64,000 nt of DNA from Peribacillus saganii. GTDB lineage: Bacteria; Bacillota; Bacilli; Bacillales; DSM-1321. Below are positions 18,984 to 27,291 of the stretch, one piece after another. The notes beneath the pieces are model-generated. The model was given only the letters and a program-made list of their open reading frames with translations. It made no database searches and was not told the origin of the DNA. Position 1 is the stretch's first letter. The number at the start of each line of letters is the position of its first letter. The stretch spans positions 36,693 through 100,692 of the forward strand of contig NZ_QVTE01000055.1 in the NCBI RefSeq assembly GCF_003429095.1, in the 5' to 3' direction. Position numbers and translations under genes: made by a program.

Positions 18984-19748
18984 TTGCAAAAAGGAAAAGT
19001 ATACCTTGTTGGAGCGGGACCAGGTGACCCGAAGCTCATTACAGTTTACGGAATGGAATGTATTCAAAAGGCGGATGTAATTACATATGATCGCCTTGTC
19101 AATTCGGAATTATTGCAGCACGCCAAAGCAGGGGCAGAGCTGATCTTTTGCGGTAAACTTCCCGGGAAGCATGCTCTGATCCAGGAACAAATCAATCAGC
19201 TCCTGATAGATAAGGCCCTGGAGGGGAAGATTGTCACAAGGTTAAAAGGAGGCGATCCGTTTGTTTTTGGAAGGGGTGGAGAAGAAGCGGAAATCTTAAG
19301 GGAACAGGGGATTGAATTTGAAATTGTCCCTGGAATAACTGCAGGAGTTGCTGCACCAGCATATGCAGGGATTCCCGTTACCCACCGTGACCATGCCTCC
19401 TCTTTTGCAATTGTAACGGCGCATGGCAGGGCCCAAAAAGAGACTGATCATTTGAATTGGGATTCGTTGGCAAAAGGCATTGACACAATCGCTTTTTATA
19501 TGGGAGTTGGCAATTTGCCATATATTTGCAGGAAGCTGATTGAAAACGGAAAATTACCGAATACCCCAGTTGCCATCATTCAATGGGGCACTACAAGCAG
19601 CCAAAAGACAGTAACAGGCAATTTGAAAACTATCGAAGAGATAGCGAAAAATGAGAGAATTTCGCACCCGGCAATAATCCTTGTGGGTAAAGTAGTGACA
19701 ATGAGAGAGAAAATTAATTGGTTTGAAGAACAATTGATTCCAGTTTGA
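18984..19748 (+). CDS. cobA: uroporphyrinogen-III C-methyltransferase (CobA/CysG-A)
   Basis: 254 residues. It converts uroporphyrinogen III to precorrin-2, the entry to siroheme and cobalamin. Motifs are VGAGPGDPKLITVYG, RLKGGDPFVFGRGGEEAE and VPGITAGVAAPAYAGIPVTHR. The start is a TTG with GGGGG 7 nt upstream. It corresponds to cysG-A at the same place in the B. megaterium operon. The precorrin-2 dehydrogenase needed to make sirohydrochlorin is not in this window. A terminator follows after 4 bp. Confidence 0.95.
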   Translation: MQKGKVYLVGAGPGDPKLITVYGMECIQKADVITYDRLVNSELLQHAKAGAELIFCGKLPGKHALIQEQINQLLIDKALEGKIVTRLKGGDPFVFGRGGEEAEILREQGIEFEIVPGITAGVAAPAYAGIPVTHRDHASSFAIVTAHGRAQKETDHLNWDSLAKGIDTIAFYMGVGNLPYICRKLIENGKLPNTPVAIIQWGTTSSQKTVTGNLKTIEEIAKNERISHPAIILVGKVVTMREKINWFEEQLIPV

Positions 19749-19752
19749 TCAA

Positions 19753-19784
19753 AAAGAGCACATCCGCTGACGGCTGTGCTCTTT
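19753..19784. terminator. bidirectional terminator at end of the cobalamin operon
   Basis: Perfect stem AAAGAGCACA / TGTGCTCTTT around a 12-nt GC-rich loop. It can serve the plus-strand operon and, with five T on the other side, the convergent minus-strand IIC gene. Confidence 0.85.
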
Positions 19785-19848
19785 CTGATTCAGACTAATA
19801 ATTGAATTTAATAGTATGCGATCGAAATATAACTGATAGAAAATAATC

Positions 19849-20868
19849 TTATTGGACCTTCATATGCAAATCGCCTGTCTTAGCCCAGCCTGCCAGTTTA
19901 ATAAGCATGTATAATCCAAGAGTGATAGCAATCGGCAAGATGACTCCAACAGCGATATAAATTAAGAATCCTGAAATGCCTTGTGTCGCTAAGATATTAA
20001 GTGGAGCAATTAATGAATTCAGCCCCAGCCCTGCAAGCTCATAGGAAACCTGGAAGTCAAATCCAATTGTAGCAATTGGGGCACAGATGACTGCTGCGAC
20101 AAATGGCGGTATTACTAGTCTTGGATTTTTTATTAGATTTGGGAACTGTACCTTTGGTGTAATGAAGCATTGAGCCAGGAATCCGCCAAGGTCATTCTGG
20201 CGAAGGCTCATTGCAGTGAAACCTACGAATTGTACTGTGCATCCAATTAGAGCAGCTGCGCTTGAGACCGGATCCATTTGCAGGGCTATTGCCAGGGCTG
20301 CAGATGAAGCGGGAGTCATAAGCAAAATGCTCCAAACTAATGAAATGACCATTGACGCAATGATTGGCGAACCCTGAACGGAAGCAGTGATTTCTCCGCT
20401 AAGCCATTGCAGCATAGGCGTTGTAACAGCAGCCAATCCCACACCGGCAACACCGCCAACAAGTGTGGCAGCAGCTGGAATCGCAAACATGTCCAGCTTT
20501 GTTTTTCCAGTTAGCCTTTTTCCTACATAAGTAGCAATGGCAGCAGCAAGAACAGCACTGACCGGCTGGCCGGGGACAATGGTGAACAAGCCTTCAGCCG
20601 TTTGATTAATCGCATTTCCGCCTACGGCAGCGGAAGCCATCGCACTATAAATAACTAGCGTATTACCGCCTAATTGATAAGCAATTCCTGCTCCTATTGC
20701 CGGAGCAAGCAGAACCTTTGCTGCAGACCCGATTTCAATAAAAGCTTCCCAGCCCAAAAATTTACCGAATGTTTCAAACAGCAGTCCAATTCCCAATGTA
20801 ACCAGAACAGCATTTGCTATCCCTGTAGAAGCTTTATACATTCGGTCGACAACGTATTTTTTATTCAT
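19849..20868 (-). CDS. PTS_EIIC_2-family membrane protein (PTS-type IIC)
   Basis: 339 residues, very hydrophobic, with about nine or ten membrane spans rich in Gly and Ala. The sequence (GAGIAYQLGGNTLVIYSAMASAAVGGNA, SSAALAIALQMDP, VGFTAMSLRQNDLGG, APLNILATQGISGF) fits the PTS_EIIC_2 family. These are called PTS IIC components, but no IIA or IIB protein is encoded nearby and the substrate is unknown, so it may act as a stand-alone transporter. GCAGGAGAT precedes the ATG. Single-gene unit between two terminators. Confidence 0.75.
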   Translation of the reverse strand: MNKKYVVDRMYKASTGIANAVLVTLGIGLLFETFGKFLGWEAFIEIGSAAKVLLAPAIGAGIAYQLGGNTLVIYSAMASAAVGGNAINQTAEGLFTIVPGQPVSAVLAAAIATYVGKRLTGKTKLDMFAIPAAATLVGGVAGVGLAAVTTPMLQWLSGEITASVQGSPIIASMVISLVWSILLMTPASSAALAIALQMDPVSSAAALIGCTVQFVGFTAMSLRQNDLGGFLAQCFITPKVQFPNLIKNPRLVIPPFVAAVICAPIATIGFDFQVSYELAGLGLNSLIAPLNILATQGISGFLIYIAVGVILPIAITLGLYMLIKLAGWAKTGDLHMKVQ

Positions 20869-21156
20869 ATCTCCTGCACCCTTCTTTCAAAAACCTATGA
20901 TCTGGTCTTAGTTGATTTTGTTATACTAACATAAGTTTTCTGAATATGTAAATAACTTTTTTAATTCTGATTAATTAAAAACGCTTACATTTTTAAGGGT
21001 GAAAGTTCTATGAAAATTATTCTTATAAAGATATTCGAATTTTATTAATAATGATGGAATAAAGTTCAGTGTTTGATAAGGAAAATTAGGCAAAACTTGC
21101 AGCCTTATGAAGCGAAAGTTGTATTCAATAGCGAAACCGCTGTTAGCCAGATAATG
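20869..21156. other. intergenic region
   Basis: AT-rich spacer upstream of the IIC gene, probably holding its promoter. No gene or structured element that I can support. Confidence 0.5.
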
Positions 21157-21190
21157 AAAAAATGCACTGGGAGATTCAATCCTCCAGTGC
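21157..21190 (-). terminator. intrinsic terminator overlapping the end of the DadA-like gene
   Basis: Minus-strand stem GCACTGG(AG) / (CT)CCCAGTGC followed by A and six T. The left arm lies inside the last codons of the oxidase gene, and its stop codon is in the loop. Confidence 0.8.
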
Positions 21191-22297
21191 TCCTCTAACA
21201 TCATAGTTATTTAAATCAATTTCCAATTGCTGACCTAGGGCAAGCTTTGCGAGCTGTGAACCGATATAGGGGCCCATCGTCAGGCCGGACGCCCCTAAAC
21301 CATTGGCAACTAAAATCCCATTCCAGCCGGGCAGTGCACCAATGACAGGGAGGAATCCGGGAGTGAAGGGACGGAACCCGACTCTTGCCTCCTTAAAGGT
21401 TCCAGAGGCCAAACCAGGAGCCACCTCTATAGCTTTATTGATGACTTCCTGTAAGCCGCCGGCTGTTATCCGTGTATCATATCCTTCAAAATCATTTTCG
21501 TGAGTGGCCCCGACGACGATTCGTTCATTCTCGAAGGCAAGGAGATATTGGTCATGGGGAGGAATAACAACGGGCCAGGTATCTGTTTTGGCATCTGGAA
21601 GTTCGAGATGGACTATTTGTGCTTTTTGGTAGCTTATATTAAATTGAAGGCTTAAGGGTAATAATAGCTCATTTGCCCAGGCACCAGCGCAGACAATCAC
21701 AGTTTCTGCCATAAATAATTGATCTCCTGCTTTGACGCCAGTTACTGTATTTTCTTCAAAGAGAAGGGAGGCATCAGCTTGAATTAGCACGGCACCGTTT
21801 TTCTGGGCAGCGCGCAATAGCGAATCACGGAGAGCTCTGCCATCGACCCGGGCAGCACCGCTGATATGGACAGAAGAATAGCTGTCGGTGAGCGGGGGGA
21901 ACAGCGAATTTGTCTCACCCGGGGAAAGCCTGCTGACTGCGCCGATTTCCGGCGCATCTTGCTTTCGCAGTGAAGCGCGTTCTTCCATTTTCGTAAGCTT
22001 ATCGGAATCTTTATGTATACTAATGGCCCCTACTTTTGCGTAGCCAGTAGCAGTTTCTCCATCCTCTTTTAGCTCTTCAATTAAGCCGGGGTAAAACCGT
22101 GCTCCGGATTTGGCCAGCTGATACCATGCTTTGTTTCGGCGCTGAGAAAGCCATGGGCAAACTATTCCCGCAGCTGCGTCGGTGGCCTGCCCCTTGTCTT
22201 TCCTGTCAACGATGACTACCTCTGCGCCCCTTTTAGTTAGCTGGTAAGCCGTCGAAGCCCCAAGTATTCCTGCGCCAACAATAATAATTTTACTCAT
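21176..22297 (-). CDS. FAD-dependent amino acid oxidase/dehydrogenase, DadA/glycine oxidase-like
   Basis: 373 residues. The N-terminal IIIVGAGILGASTAYQL is an FAD-binding Rossmann motif. The DAO fold continues with AAAGIVCPWL, VIVCAGAWANELLLP and a C-terminal NGLGASGLTMGPYIGSQLA. It should oxidise a small amine or D-amino acid to an imino acid. The exact substrate cannot be read from sequence, and it lacks the neighbours (thiS, thiG) of a ThiO. I start at ATG 22297 because AAGGA is 8 nt before it. An ATG at 22306 overlaps that site. Confidence 0.8.
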   Translation of the reverse strand: MSKIIIVGAGILGASTAYQLTKRGAEVVIVDRKDKGQATDAAAGIVCPWLSQRRNKAWYQLAKSGARFYPGLIEELKEDGETATGYAKVGAISIHKDSDKLTKMEERASLRKQDAPEIGAVSRLSPGETNSLFPPLTDSYSSVHISGAARVDGRALRDSLLRAAQKNGAVLIQADASLLFEENTVTGVKAGDQLFMAETVIVCAGAWANELLLPLSLQFNISYQKAQIVHLELPDAKTDTWPVVIPPHDQYLLAFENERIVVGATHENDFEGYDTRITAGGLQEVINKAIEVAPGLASGTFKEARVGFRPFTPGFLPVIGALPGWNGILVANGLGASGLTMGPYIGSQLAKLALGQQLEIDLNNYDVRGALED

Positions 22298-22466
22298 TTT
22301 TACCATCCTTTTTTATATACTTGAGCCATATTATTATACATATCCGATTTAATAGAAGTAAAACAAGAGCGTGATTTTAGCCAGAAGTAAATACTAACAT
22401 CAAGAAATTCTGATTTCCGGGTTAAAGTGAGACTAAGCAATGAAGTGCCATTTATTGGACATTTTA

Positions 22467-22475
22467 TGGTATAAT
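22467..22475 (+). promoter_or_regulatory. extended -10 promoter of the MFS gene
   Basis: TGGTATAAT, a consensus -10 with the TGn extension, lies 32 bp upstream of the MFS start. No good -35 box is seen at the matching distance, which is common for extended -10 promoters. Confidence 0.6.
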
Positions 22476-22506
22476 ACCTGTTCAGATAGAAAAAGGGGAT
22501 ACTCAT

Positions 22507-23844
22507 ATGAAAAGCAGAACTTCAGTAATGATAAGCATAGTGCTTGCAATGTTGGTTGCATCAATTGACACGACGATTATGAATACAACGATGCCGATTA
22601 TCGCAGATGAACTGGGGAGATTCGACTTGTACGCCTGGTCGTTTGCATCCTATATGATTACGACTACCATTCTTTCGCCAGTGGCTGGCAGATTGTCTGA
22701 CATTTTCGGCAGAAAAAGAGTTTTTGCATCAGGAATTATACTATTTTTGATCGGGTCACTTTTATGCGGAATTTCAGGAAGTATGGTTCAATTGGTCATT
22801 TTCCGCGCCATACAGGGAATTGGGGCCGGGTTCATGATGCCGTTTCCTGCGATTATCGCCGGAGACCTTTTCCCGATTGAGAAGAGAGGTAAGATACAGG
22901 CTTTGTTTTCCGCAATGTGGGGAATTTCAGCCATTATTGCCCCGATGCTGGGAGCATTTTTCGTTGAGTATATGACATGGAGATGGATCTTCTTTATTAA
23001 TTTGCCTGTTTGTGTGATTGCTTTACTGACACTCATGCCTTATAAGGAAGATTATCAGCCAAAAAGGTCAAGTGTAGACTATATCGGGGCAATTCTTTTT
23101 GGAGCGGGCATCACATTCCTTCTCTTAGTAACCGTTGTAAAAGAGAATCAGCTTTTATACAGCTTCCTTGGATTAATATTAATAGCTGTCTTCTTTTTTT
23201 ATGAAAGAAAACAAGAGTCACCAATCGTACCGCTTAGCATGTTTCAAAATAAAACGATTTCCTGGATTAATATTAATGGATTTATAGGGACAGCTGCCTT
23301 ATTCGGCACTTCCAGCTTTATTCCGCTGTTTCTGCAGGATATATCAGGGCTATCTGTTTTCCTGAGCGGTGTCGTCCTGCTTGGTATGTCTGCAGGATGG
23401 ATGGCTGCTGCTGTTCCTGCCGGTAAATGGATCTTACAATACGGCTATCGGAAATTGCTGATGATAGGAAATGCTTTATTATTTATATCAGGGCTTTTAC
23501 TGTGGATGCTGAATGAAAATCACAGCTATTGGTATGTATTTTTCATCATGGCAATCCAAGGATTGGCGTACGGTTTATTATCGACTGTTGGAGTAATTGG
23601 CAGCCAGCAGCTGGTGGGAGCTCATGAAAAAGGTATTTCCACTTCGTTCTTCATGTTTTGCCGCAACATGGGCACAGCTGTCGGAGTAACCATCATGGGA
23701 GCGTTATTAGCAGGCGGTGCAGATTTTATGGAAGGTATACACCATTTATTTCTATTTGGTTTCATCGGAAGTATTTTTGCTTTGATCACCTCTTTTTTTA
23801 TTAAAAATAATGATCCCAAAGCTTACACAGCTAAAAGTGAATAA
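22507..23844 (+). CDS. DHA2-family MFS drug exporter
   Basis: 445 residues with twelve to fourteen membrane spans. The first segment SIDTTIMNTTMPIIADEL is the DHA2 (EmrB/QacA) motif C region, and GRLSDIFGRKRVF is the MFS motif A between helices 2 and 3. Such proteins export hydrophobic toxicants in exchange for protons. The substrate is not predictable. AAGGGG lies before the ATG, and an extended -10 promoter sits about 30 bp upstream. It is monocistronic and divergent from the DadA-like gene. Confidence 0.88.
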   Translation: MKSRTSVMISIVLAMLVASIDTTIMNTTMPIIADELGRFDLYAWSFASYMITTTILSPVAGRLSDIFGRKRVFASGIILFLIGSLLCGISGSMVQLVIFRAIQGIGAGFMMPFPAIIAGDLFPIEKRGKIQALFSAMWGISAIIAPMLGAFFVEYMTWRWIFFINLPVCVIALLTLMPYKEDYQPKRSSVDYIGAILFGAGITFLLLVTVVKENQLLYSFLGLILIAVFFFYERKQESPIVPLSMFQNKTISWININGFIGTAALFGTSSFIPLFLQDISGLSVFLSGVVLLGMSAGWMAAAVPAGKWILQYGYRKLLMIGNALLFISGLLLWMLNENHSYWYVFFIMAIQGLAYGLLSTVGVIGSQQLVGAHEKGISTSFFMFCRNMGTAVGVTIMGALLAGGADFMEGIHHLFLFGFIGSIFALITSFFIKNNDPKAYTAKSE

Positions 23845-23903
23845 GCTTATATATAAAACTGCCACGATTTTTTATGTGCTAGATAAGTAACTTTTAGAAG
23901 TAT

Positions 23904-23926
23904 AGATGTCTAACTCCAGCGCTGAC
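23904..23926 (-). repeat. truncated end of the dispersed folded repeat
   Basis: AGATGTCTAACTCCAGCGCT is the reverse complement of the element end seen at 9806 (GCGCTGAAGCTAGAC) and 59846 (GCTGGAGCAAGACATT). Only this end remains. Confidence 0.5.
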
Positions 23927-24024
23927 CAGTGAGTTTTCTTTTCTCATGATTTGCCAGGCAGTTGATATATGATTCATTCATACATTGATCTTGTTAGCTT
24001 AGCAAATCTGGAGGAGGATAAACA

Positions 24025-24228
24025 ATGGGATACCAAGAGCTATACAATCAGTTTTTGTACCATTTAGGATGTTCAGAGGAATTTAAGAGATTGAAAGAGG
24101 CTTGTGCAGAGGATCCGAGGGCATATTTCAGTTATGGTGAAAAAGAAAGCGAGCATAAGGCAAGAGCATATCATTACCGAGCACTGCTTGCCCAGCAATT
24201 CCCTGGACAAATTCCAATGGGCTTCTAA
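24025..24228 (+). CDS. small protein of unknown function, 67 residues
   Basis: The gene has a strong GGAGGAGG ribosome binding site and its own terminator, so it is probably real. The protein is soluble, rich in Tyr, Glu and Lys, with no signal or membrane segment (MGYQELYNQFLYHL at the start, QQFPGQIPMGF at the end). I do not recognise the family. It sits alone between the MFS gene and a repeat array. Confidence 0.65.
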   Translation: MGYQELYNQFLYHLGCSEEFKRLKEACAEDPRAYFSYGEKESEHKARAYHYRALLAQQFPGQIPMGF

Positions 24229-24240
24229 TTTCATATTAAC

Positions 24241-24276
24241 AATTCCTAAACGATTTGTTCAGGAATTTCTTCTTCT
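24241..24276 (+). terminator. intrinsic terminator of the small unknown gene
   Basis: Stem AATTCCTAAAC / GTTCAGGAATT with a 5-nt loop followed by a T/C-rich tract, beginning 12 bp after the stop codon. Confidence 0.6.
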
Positions 24277-24503
24277 CATTATGTGCTTATGTCATCGTTA
24301 CCAAGCTCGCCTTTTTCGCTTGTTTTTTTCATATCCATTGAAGATAAAATAATGCCGGGAAAACAAATAACTTATAAAGGGGAGCCATTTCCGCTCCTCG
24401 CTTGCTTCTCCTACGATCCTACTCCTTGCTGCAAGCTTTTTTCTTTGGACGACAAACCATTGAAACTTTGAATTCAGCCACAATGAATATTGATATTGGA
24501 ACA

Positions 24504-24537
24504 GGTCAGCCGGAATATTTCTGGCTGGCCTTTCTTT
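24504..24537 (+). terminator. second intrinsic terminator-like hairpin
   Basis: Stem GGTCAGCCGGA / TCTGGCTGGCC with a 5-nt loop followed by TTTCTTT. No recognisable gene lies between 24277 and this hairpin, so it may end an unannotated transcript or act as a backup. Confidence 0.6.
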
Positions 24538-24589
24538 ATGGTTGGACCTGTTAATTGACAGCTGGATTAGCTTGCAGAGAAGGAATGTT

Positions 24590-24720
24590 TCAATTTACTC
24601 GGCGAACCTATAAATTACTCGCTAAAGTCAAAGCTTTAATCGCCAAATATGGTCCTTTACTCGCCGGACTGAATGAAATACACGCTAAATGCTTTTTCAT
24701 GAGAAAGCAGGATATTCATG
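24590..24720 (-). repeat. second degenerate 21-nt-period array, inverted
   Basis: Read on the minus strand, successive units begin TCCGGCGAGTAAA, TTTGGCGATTAAA, TTTAGCGAGTAAT and TTCGCCGAGTAAA with spacings of 21, 21 and 20 nt. They are flanked by more decayed units. The phrase is the same as in the 14525-14800 array. Confidence 0.75.
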
Positions 24721-24811
24721 AACCTGGACTTTTATGATTCTATCGCCAATAACCGAATAGTTTTTGGTCAATAATGATAAAGGAAATACTAGCAGAATGC
24801 AGGTGGACATA

Positions 24812-25837
24812 ATGGAGAGAAACTATGCGATTGACTTGGTTAAATTTTTTGCAATATTTGCGGTGGTTGTTATTCATACATTTCCAGCAGATCATGAAAT
24901 CGGTTATTTTAGTTTAGATAACTTATCAAGGTTCGCGGTTCCGTTTTTCTTTGCTGCTTCAGGCTATTTATTCGGCAGTAAGATTCAGAATAGCAGCCGC
25001 CAACAACAGTATTTATCAAAATATATGATGAAAATTCTGAAGCTCTATATTTATTGGTTTTTATTCTATTTCCTTTACGATATTCTCATGATGTATTTTG
25101 ATGGACATTTTCAGGCGGAATGGAATAAATACCGGGAGGAATTTACATTACTGAATTTAGTGTATTACGGAAGGGGAACCAGTGGTTATCAATTATGGTT
25201 TCTGCCTGCTTTAATGTGGAGCGTTTTAGCCATTTTTACGTTTTATAGATTAAAGATAATTCATTTCCTGTTCGTATCGAGCCTGACATTAAATATTATC
25301 GGGGTCTTCGGCCAGTCATATTCAGTGTTTTATCAGCTGGAAGTAGAAACGACACGGGATGCTTTGTTTTTTGGTCTTTTTTACACCACACTGGGCTTCA
25401 TGTTTGCAATTGGTATTCAAAAAGTTAGTCAGTTATCCTTGAAAATCATTTTATTACTGCTGATTGCTTTTTCGTTTTTACAACTGGGGGAGAGTTACCT
25501 TATAGATAAAATACTCGAAGGCAGCCACGGTGAATATTTTATCTCGACTATTTTCCTGACAACGGCGCTATTTCTCTTGGTCATGAAATGTGTGCATCTT
25601 GGCAAGGGATGGCTAATCACAAAAATAGGAGGCAGGTCATTAGGAATATATGTGATTCATGTATTTTTCATCAATTTAGTAACGATTGCAAGAGAAAGCT
25701 TGGGATTGAATCATCTAATCGATAACCTTTTATGGAATATATCTATCGCGATTTTCATCTTTTTGGTTTCGTATATCGCATACCAGCTCCTTCAAAATGC
25801 CGAGCAAACAATACAGCAAAAGTTTGCCGGAAAGTGA
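24812..25837 (+). CDS. membrane acyltransferase, Acyl_transf_3 family
   Basis: 341 residues with about ten membrane spans. The start MERNYAIDLVKFFAIFAVVVIHTF contains the family's R-x(6)-K and essential His pattern. VPFFFAASGYLF and a late GGRSLGIYVIHVFF are also typical. Members O-acylate cell-surface sugars or peptidoglycan, and the acceptor here is unknown. I choose ATG 24812 because AGGTGG lies 5 nt upstream and the family consensus begins there. The frame is open to 24764. Confidence 0.85.
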   Translation: MERNYAIDLVKFFAIFAVVVIHTFPADHEIGYFSLDNLSRFAVPFFFAASGYLFGSKIQNSSRQQQYLSKYMMKILKLYIYWFLFYFLYDILMMYFDGHFQAEWNKYREEFTLLNLVYYGRGTSGYQLWFLPALMWSVLAIFTFYRLKIIHFLFVSSLTLNIIGVFGQSYSVFYQLEVETTRDALFFGLFYTTLGFMFAIGIQKVSQLSLKIILLLLIAFSFLQLGESYLIDKILEGSHGEYFISTIFLTTALFLLVMKCVHLGKGWLITKIGGRSLGIYVIHVFFINLVTIARESLGLNHLIDNLLWNISIAIFIFLVSYIAYQLLQNAEQTIQQKFAGK

Positions 25838-26125
25838 AGTCAGACTAATGATGTAGCAGCAATCAACCTAACGGTCAATATTCTATCGTTTTCAACTGGC
25901 GTATTTTGGGTTAAGAAAACAAGGGAGGCGATTTAAGCGGAAATGAATTTCTTTGAAATAGACCTTAAATTCAGGTTTAAAAACGAGGAGTTTGTTTAGA
26001 CATACAAATGTATTCAGTACCAAATAAAAACATTTTATTAATAACAAATGAAAAAATTATTCGGAAGAGGGGCTGAAATAGAGTATAAATATTTAAAAGT
26101 TCCTCGAAAGCTAACATACTAGCTG
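25838..26125. other. intergenic region upstream of an orphan terminator
   Basis: AT-rich. It contains an 18-codon frame at 25944-26000 (start MNFFEIDLKFRFK) with GGGAGG rather far upstream. This might be a tiny gene or the remnant of one. Nothing else is supported. Confidence 0.35.
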
Positions 26126-26166
26126 AAAAGATTCCTCTTAGAAAACGTATAAGAGGAATCTTTTTT
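26126..26166 (+). terminator. strong intrinsic terminator with no obvious gene
   Basis: Perfect stem AAAAGATTCCTCTTA / TAAGAGGAATCTTTT (loop 7-9 nt) ending in six T. It lies 290 bp past the acyltransferase stop and about 150 bp before the amidinohydrolase start. It could end a small RNA or be an attenuator in the leader of the downstream operon. Confidence 0.8.
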
Positions 26167-26318
26167 ATTCTTTAAAATGCTAGCGGTTTCATCAATTTTA
26201 TATTAATTTTTATTAAAATTCGATAATGAAAGTGGACTGCTTGTCATAGTTATGTTTGTAAATAGATTTGAAAAATGTTTGATTTTTCAGTAGAAGGTAT
26301 GAGGGGGAGGGGCCATCT

Positions 26319-27266
26319 GTGGCGAAAGTTACTGTACAAGGGGAACGCTGGTTTCCATCAGAAATAAGCTTTTCAAAAGAGATTCAGGAAGTCTGGGGAG
26401 ACTGGTATTGTGATTCAGAGGTAGGGAAATTGCGGGCTGTTCTGATGCGAAGGCCAGGGGAAGAAATTGAACAAGTAACACAATTAAATTATTCAACTTT
26501 TCGCTGGAAATCACCGATGAATACCGACAAGGCTCGTGAGCAGCATGACCTATTGACAAATATTTACCGTGCACATGGTGTCCAGGTGAATTATGTAGAG
26601 ACGCAGCGGACAGATAGGCCAAATGCACTATTTGTACGAGACCAAGTATTAATGACACCTGAGGGGGCGATCGTATGCCGAAATGGCATATCGGCACGAA
26701 GGGGAGAGGAGCGTTTTGCGGCCGCTGCTTTAGCTAAGTTGGGTGTGCCTATCATTAAGACGATTAATGGGGATGGATGGTTTGACGGAGCGTGCGCAAT
26801 GTGGGTTGATCGCGAAACAGTGATTCTCGGAACAGGCGCACGGGCAAATCGCTCAGGTGCTGCCCAAGTTGAATCCGAGCTGAGAAATATCGGCGTCAAA
26901 CACATTGTTCATTTTGAGATTCCTTATGGCCATGCCCATCTCGATGGACTGATTAATTTTGCTGACCGGAAAACAGCTGCCATATTCCCATGGCAGGTTC
27001 CATATGAGGTAGTAAAATTTCTGCTGGAACGTGATTTTACAATTATTGAAGCTACCAATCTTGATGAAATTAAAATCAATGCCTGCATAAATTTCGTTGC
27101 CCTTGAGCCGGGGAAGGTTGTCATGCCATCAGGGTGTCCTGAAATGAAACACAAGCTGGAGGAAGCCGGTGTTGCAGTTATTGAAGCAGATATGAGTGAA
27201 ATATTGAACGGCTGGGGAGCTATGCATTGTATGACAGCTTTCTTAAAAAGGGATCCAATTTATTAA
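26319..27266 (+). CDS. dimethylargininase/arginine deiminase-like hydrolase, copy 1
   Basis: 315 residues of the guanidino-group modifying superfamily (arginine deiminase, dimethylargininase, amidinotransferases). Visible family sites are RPNALFVRD (compare the N-x-x-F-x-R-D motif of deiminases), AHLDGLINF with the catalytic His, and the nucleophile Cys in NGWGAMHCMTAF near the C-terminus. The enzyme probably cleaves or transfers an amidine from a guanidino compound; the substrate is unknown. GTG start with GGAGGGG 6 nt upstream. It is the first gene of a five-gene unit with an amino-acid ABC transporter, and a close paralogue closes that unit at 29588. Confidence 0.8.
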   Translation: MAKVTVQGERWFPSEISFSKEIQEVWGDWYCDSEVGKLRAVLMRRPGEEIEQVTQLNYSTFRWKSPMNTDKAREQHDLLTNIYRAHGVQVNYVETQRTDRPNALFVRDQVLMTPEGAIVCRNGISARRGEERFAAAALAKLGVPIIKTINGDGWFDGACAMWVDRETVILGTGARANRSGAAQVESELRNIGVKHIVHFEIPYGHAHLDGLINFADRKTAAIFPWQVPYEVVKFLLERDFTIIEATNLDEIKINACINFVALEPGKVVMPSGCPEMKHKLEEAGVAVIEADMSEILNGWGAMHCMTAFLKRDPIY

Positions 27267-27291
27267 TCTATATAAAAAAAGGGGAATGAAA

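Noticed and set aside
24283..24483. Overlapping 60-codon frames on both strands
   Set aside because: Neither has a ribosome binding site or recognisable sequence; the region lies between two terminators.
26167..26318. Guanidine riboswitch in front of the guanidino-hydrolase operon
   Set aside because: I looked for the conserved blocks of known guanidine aptamers and did not find them.
27249..27262. GGGATCCAATTTATT as a further operator of the ATTGGATCCAAT family
   Set aside because: It lies in the last codons of the first hydrolase gene, lacks the left half-site and is not near a promoter.
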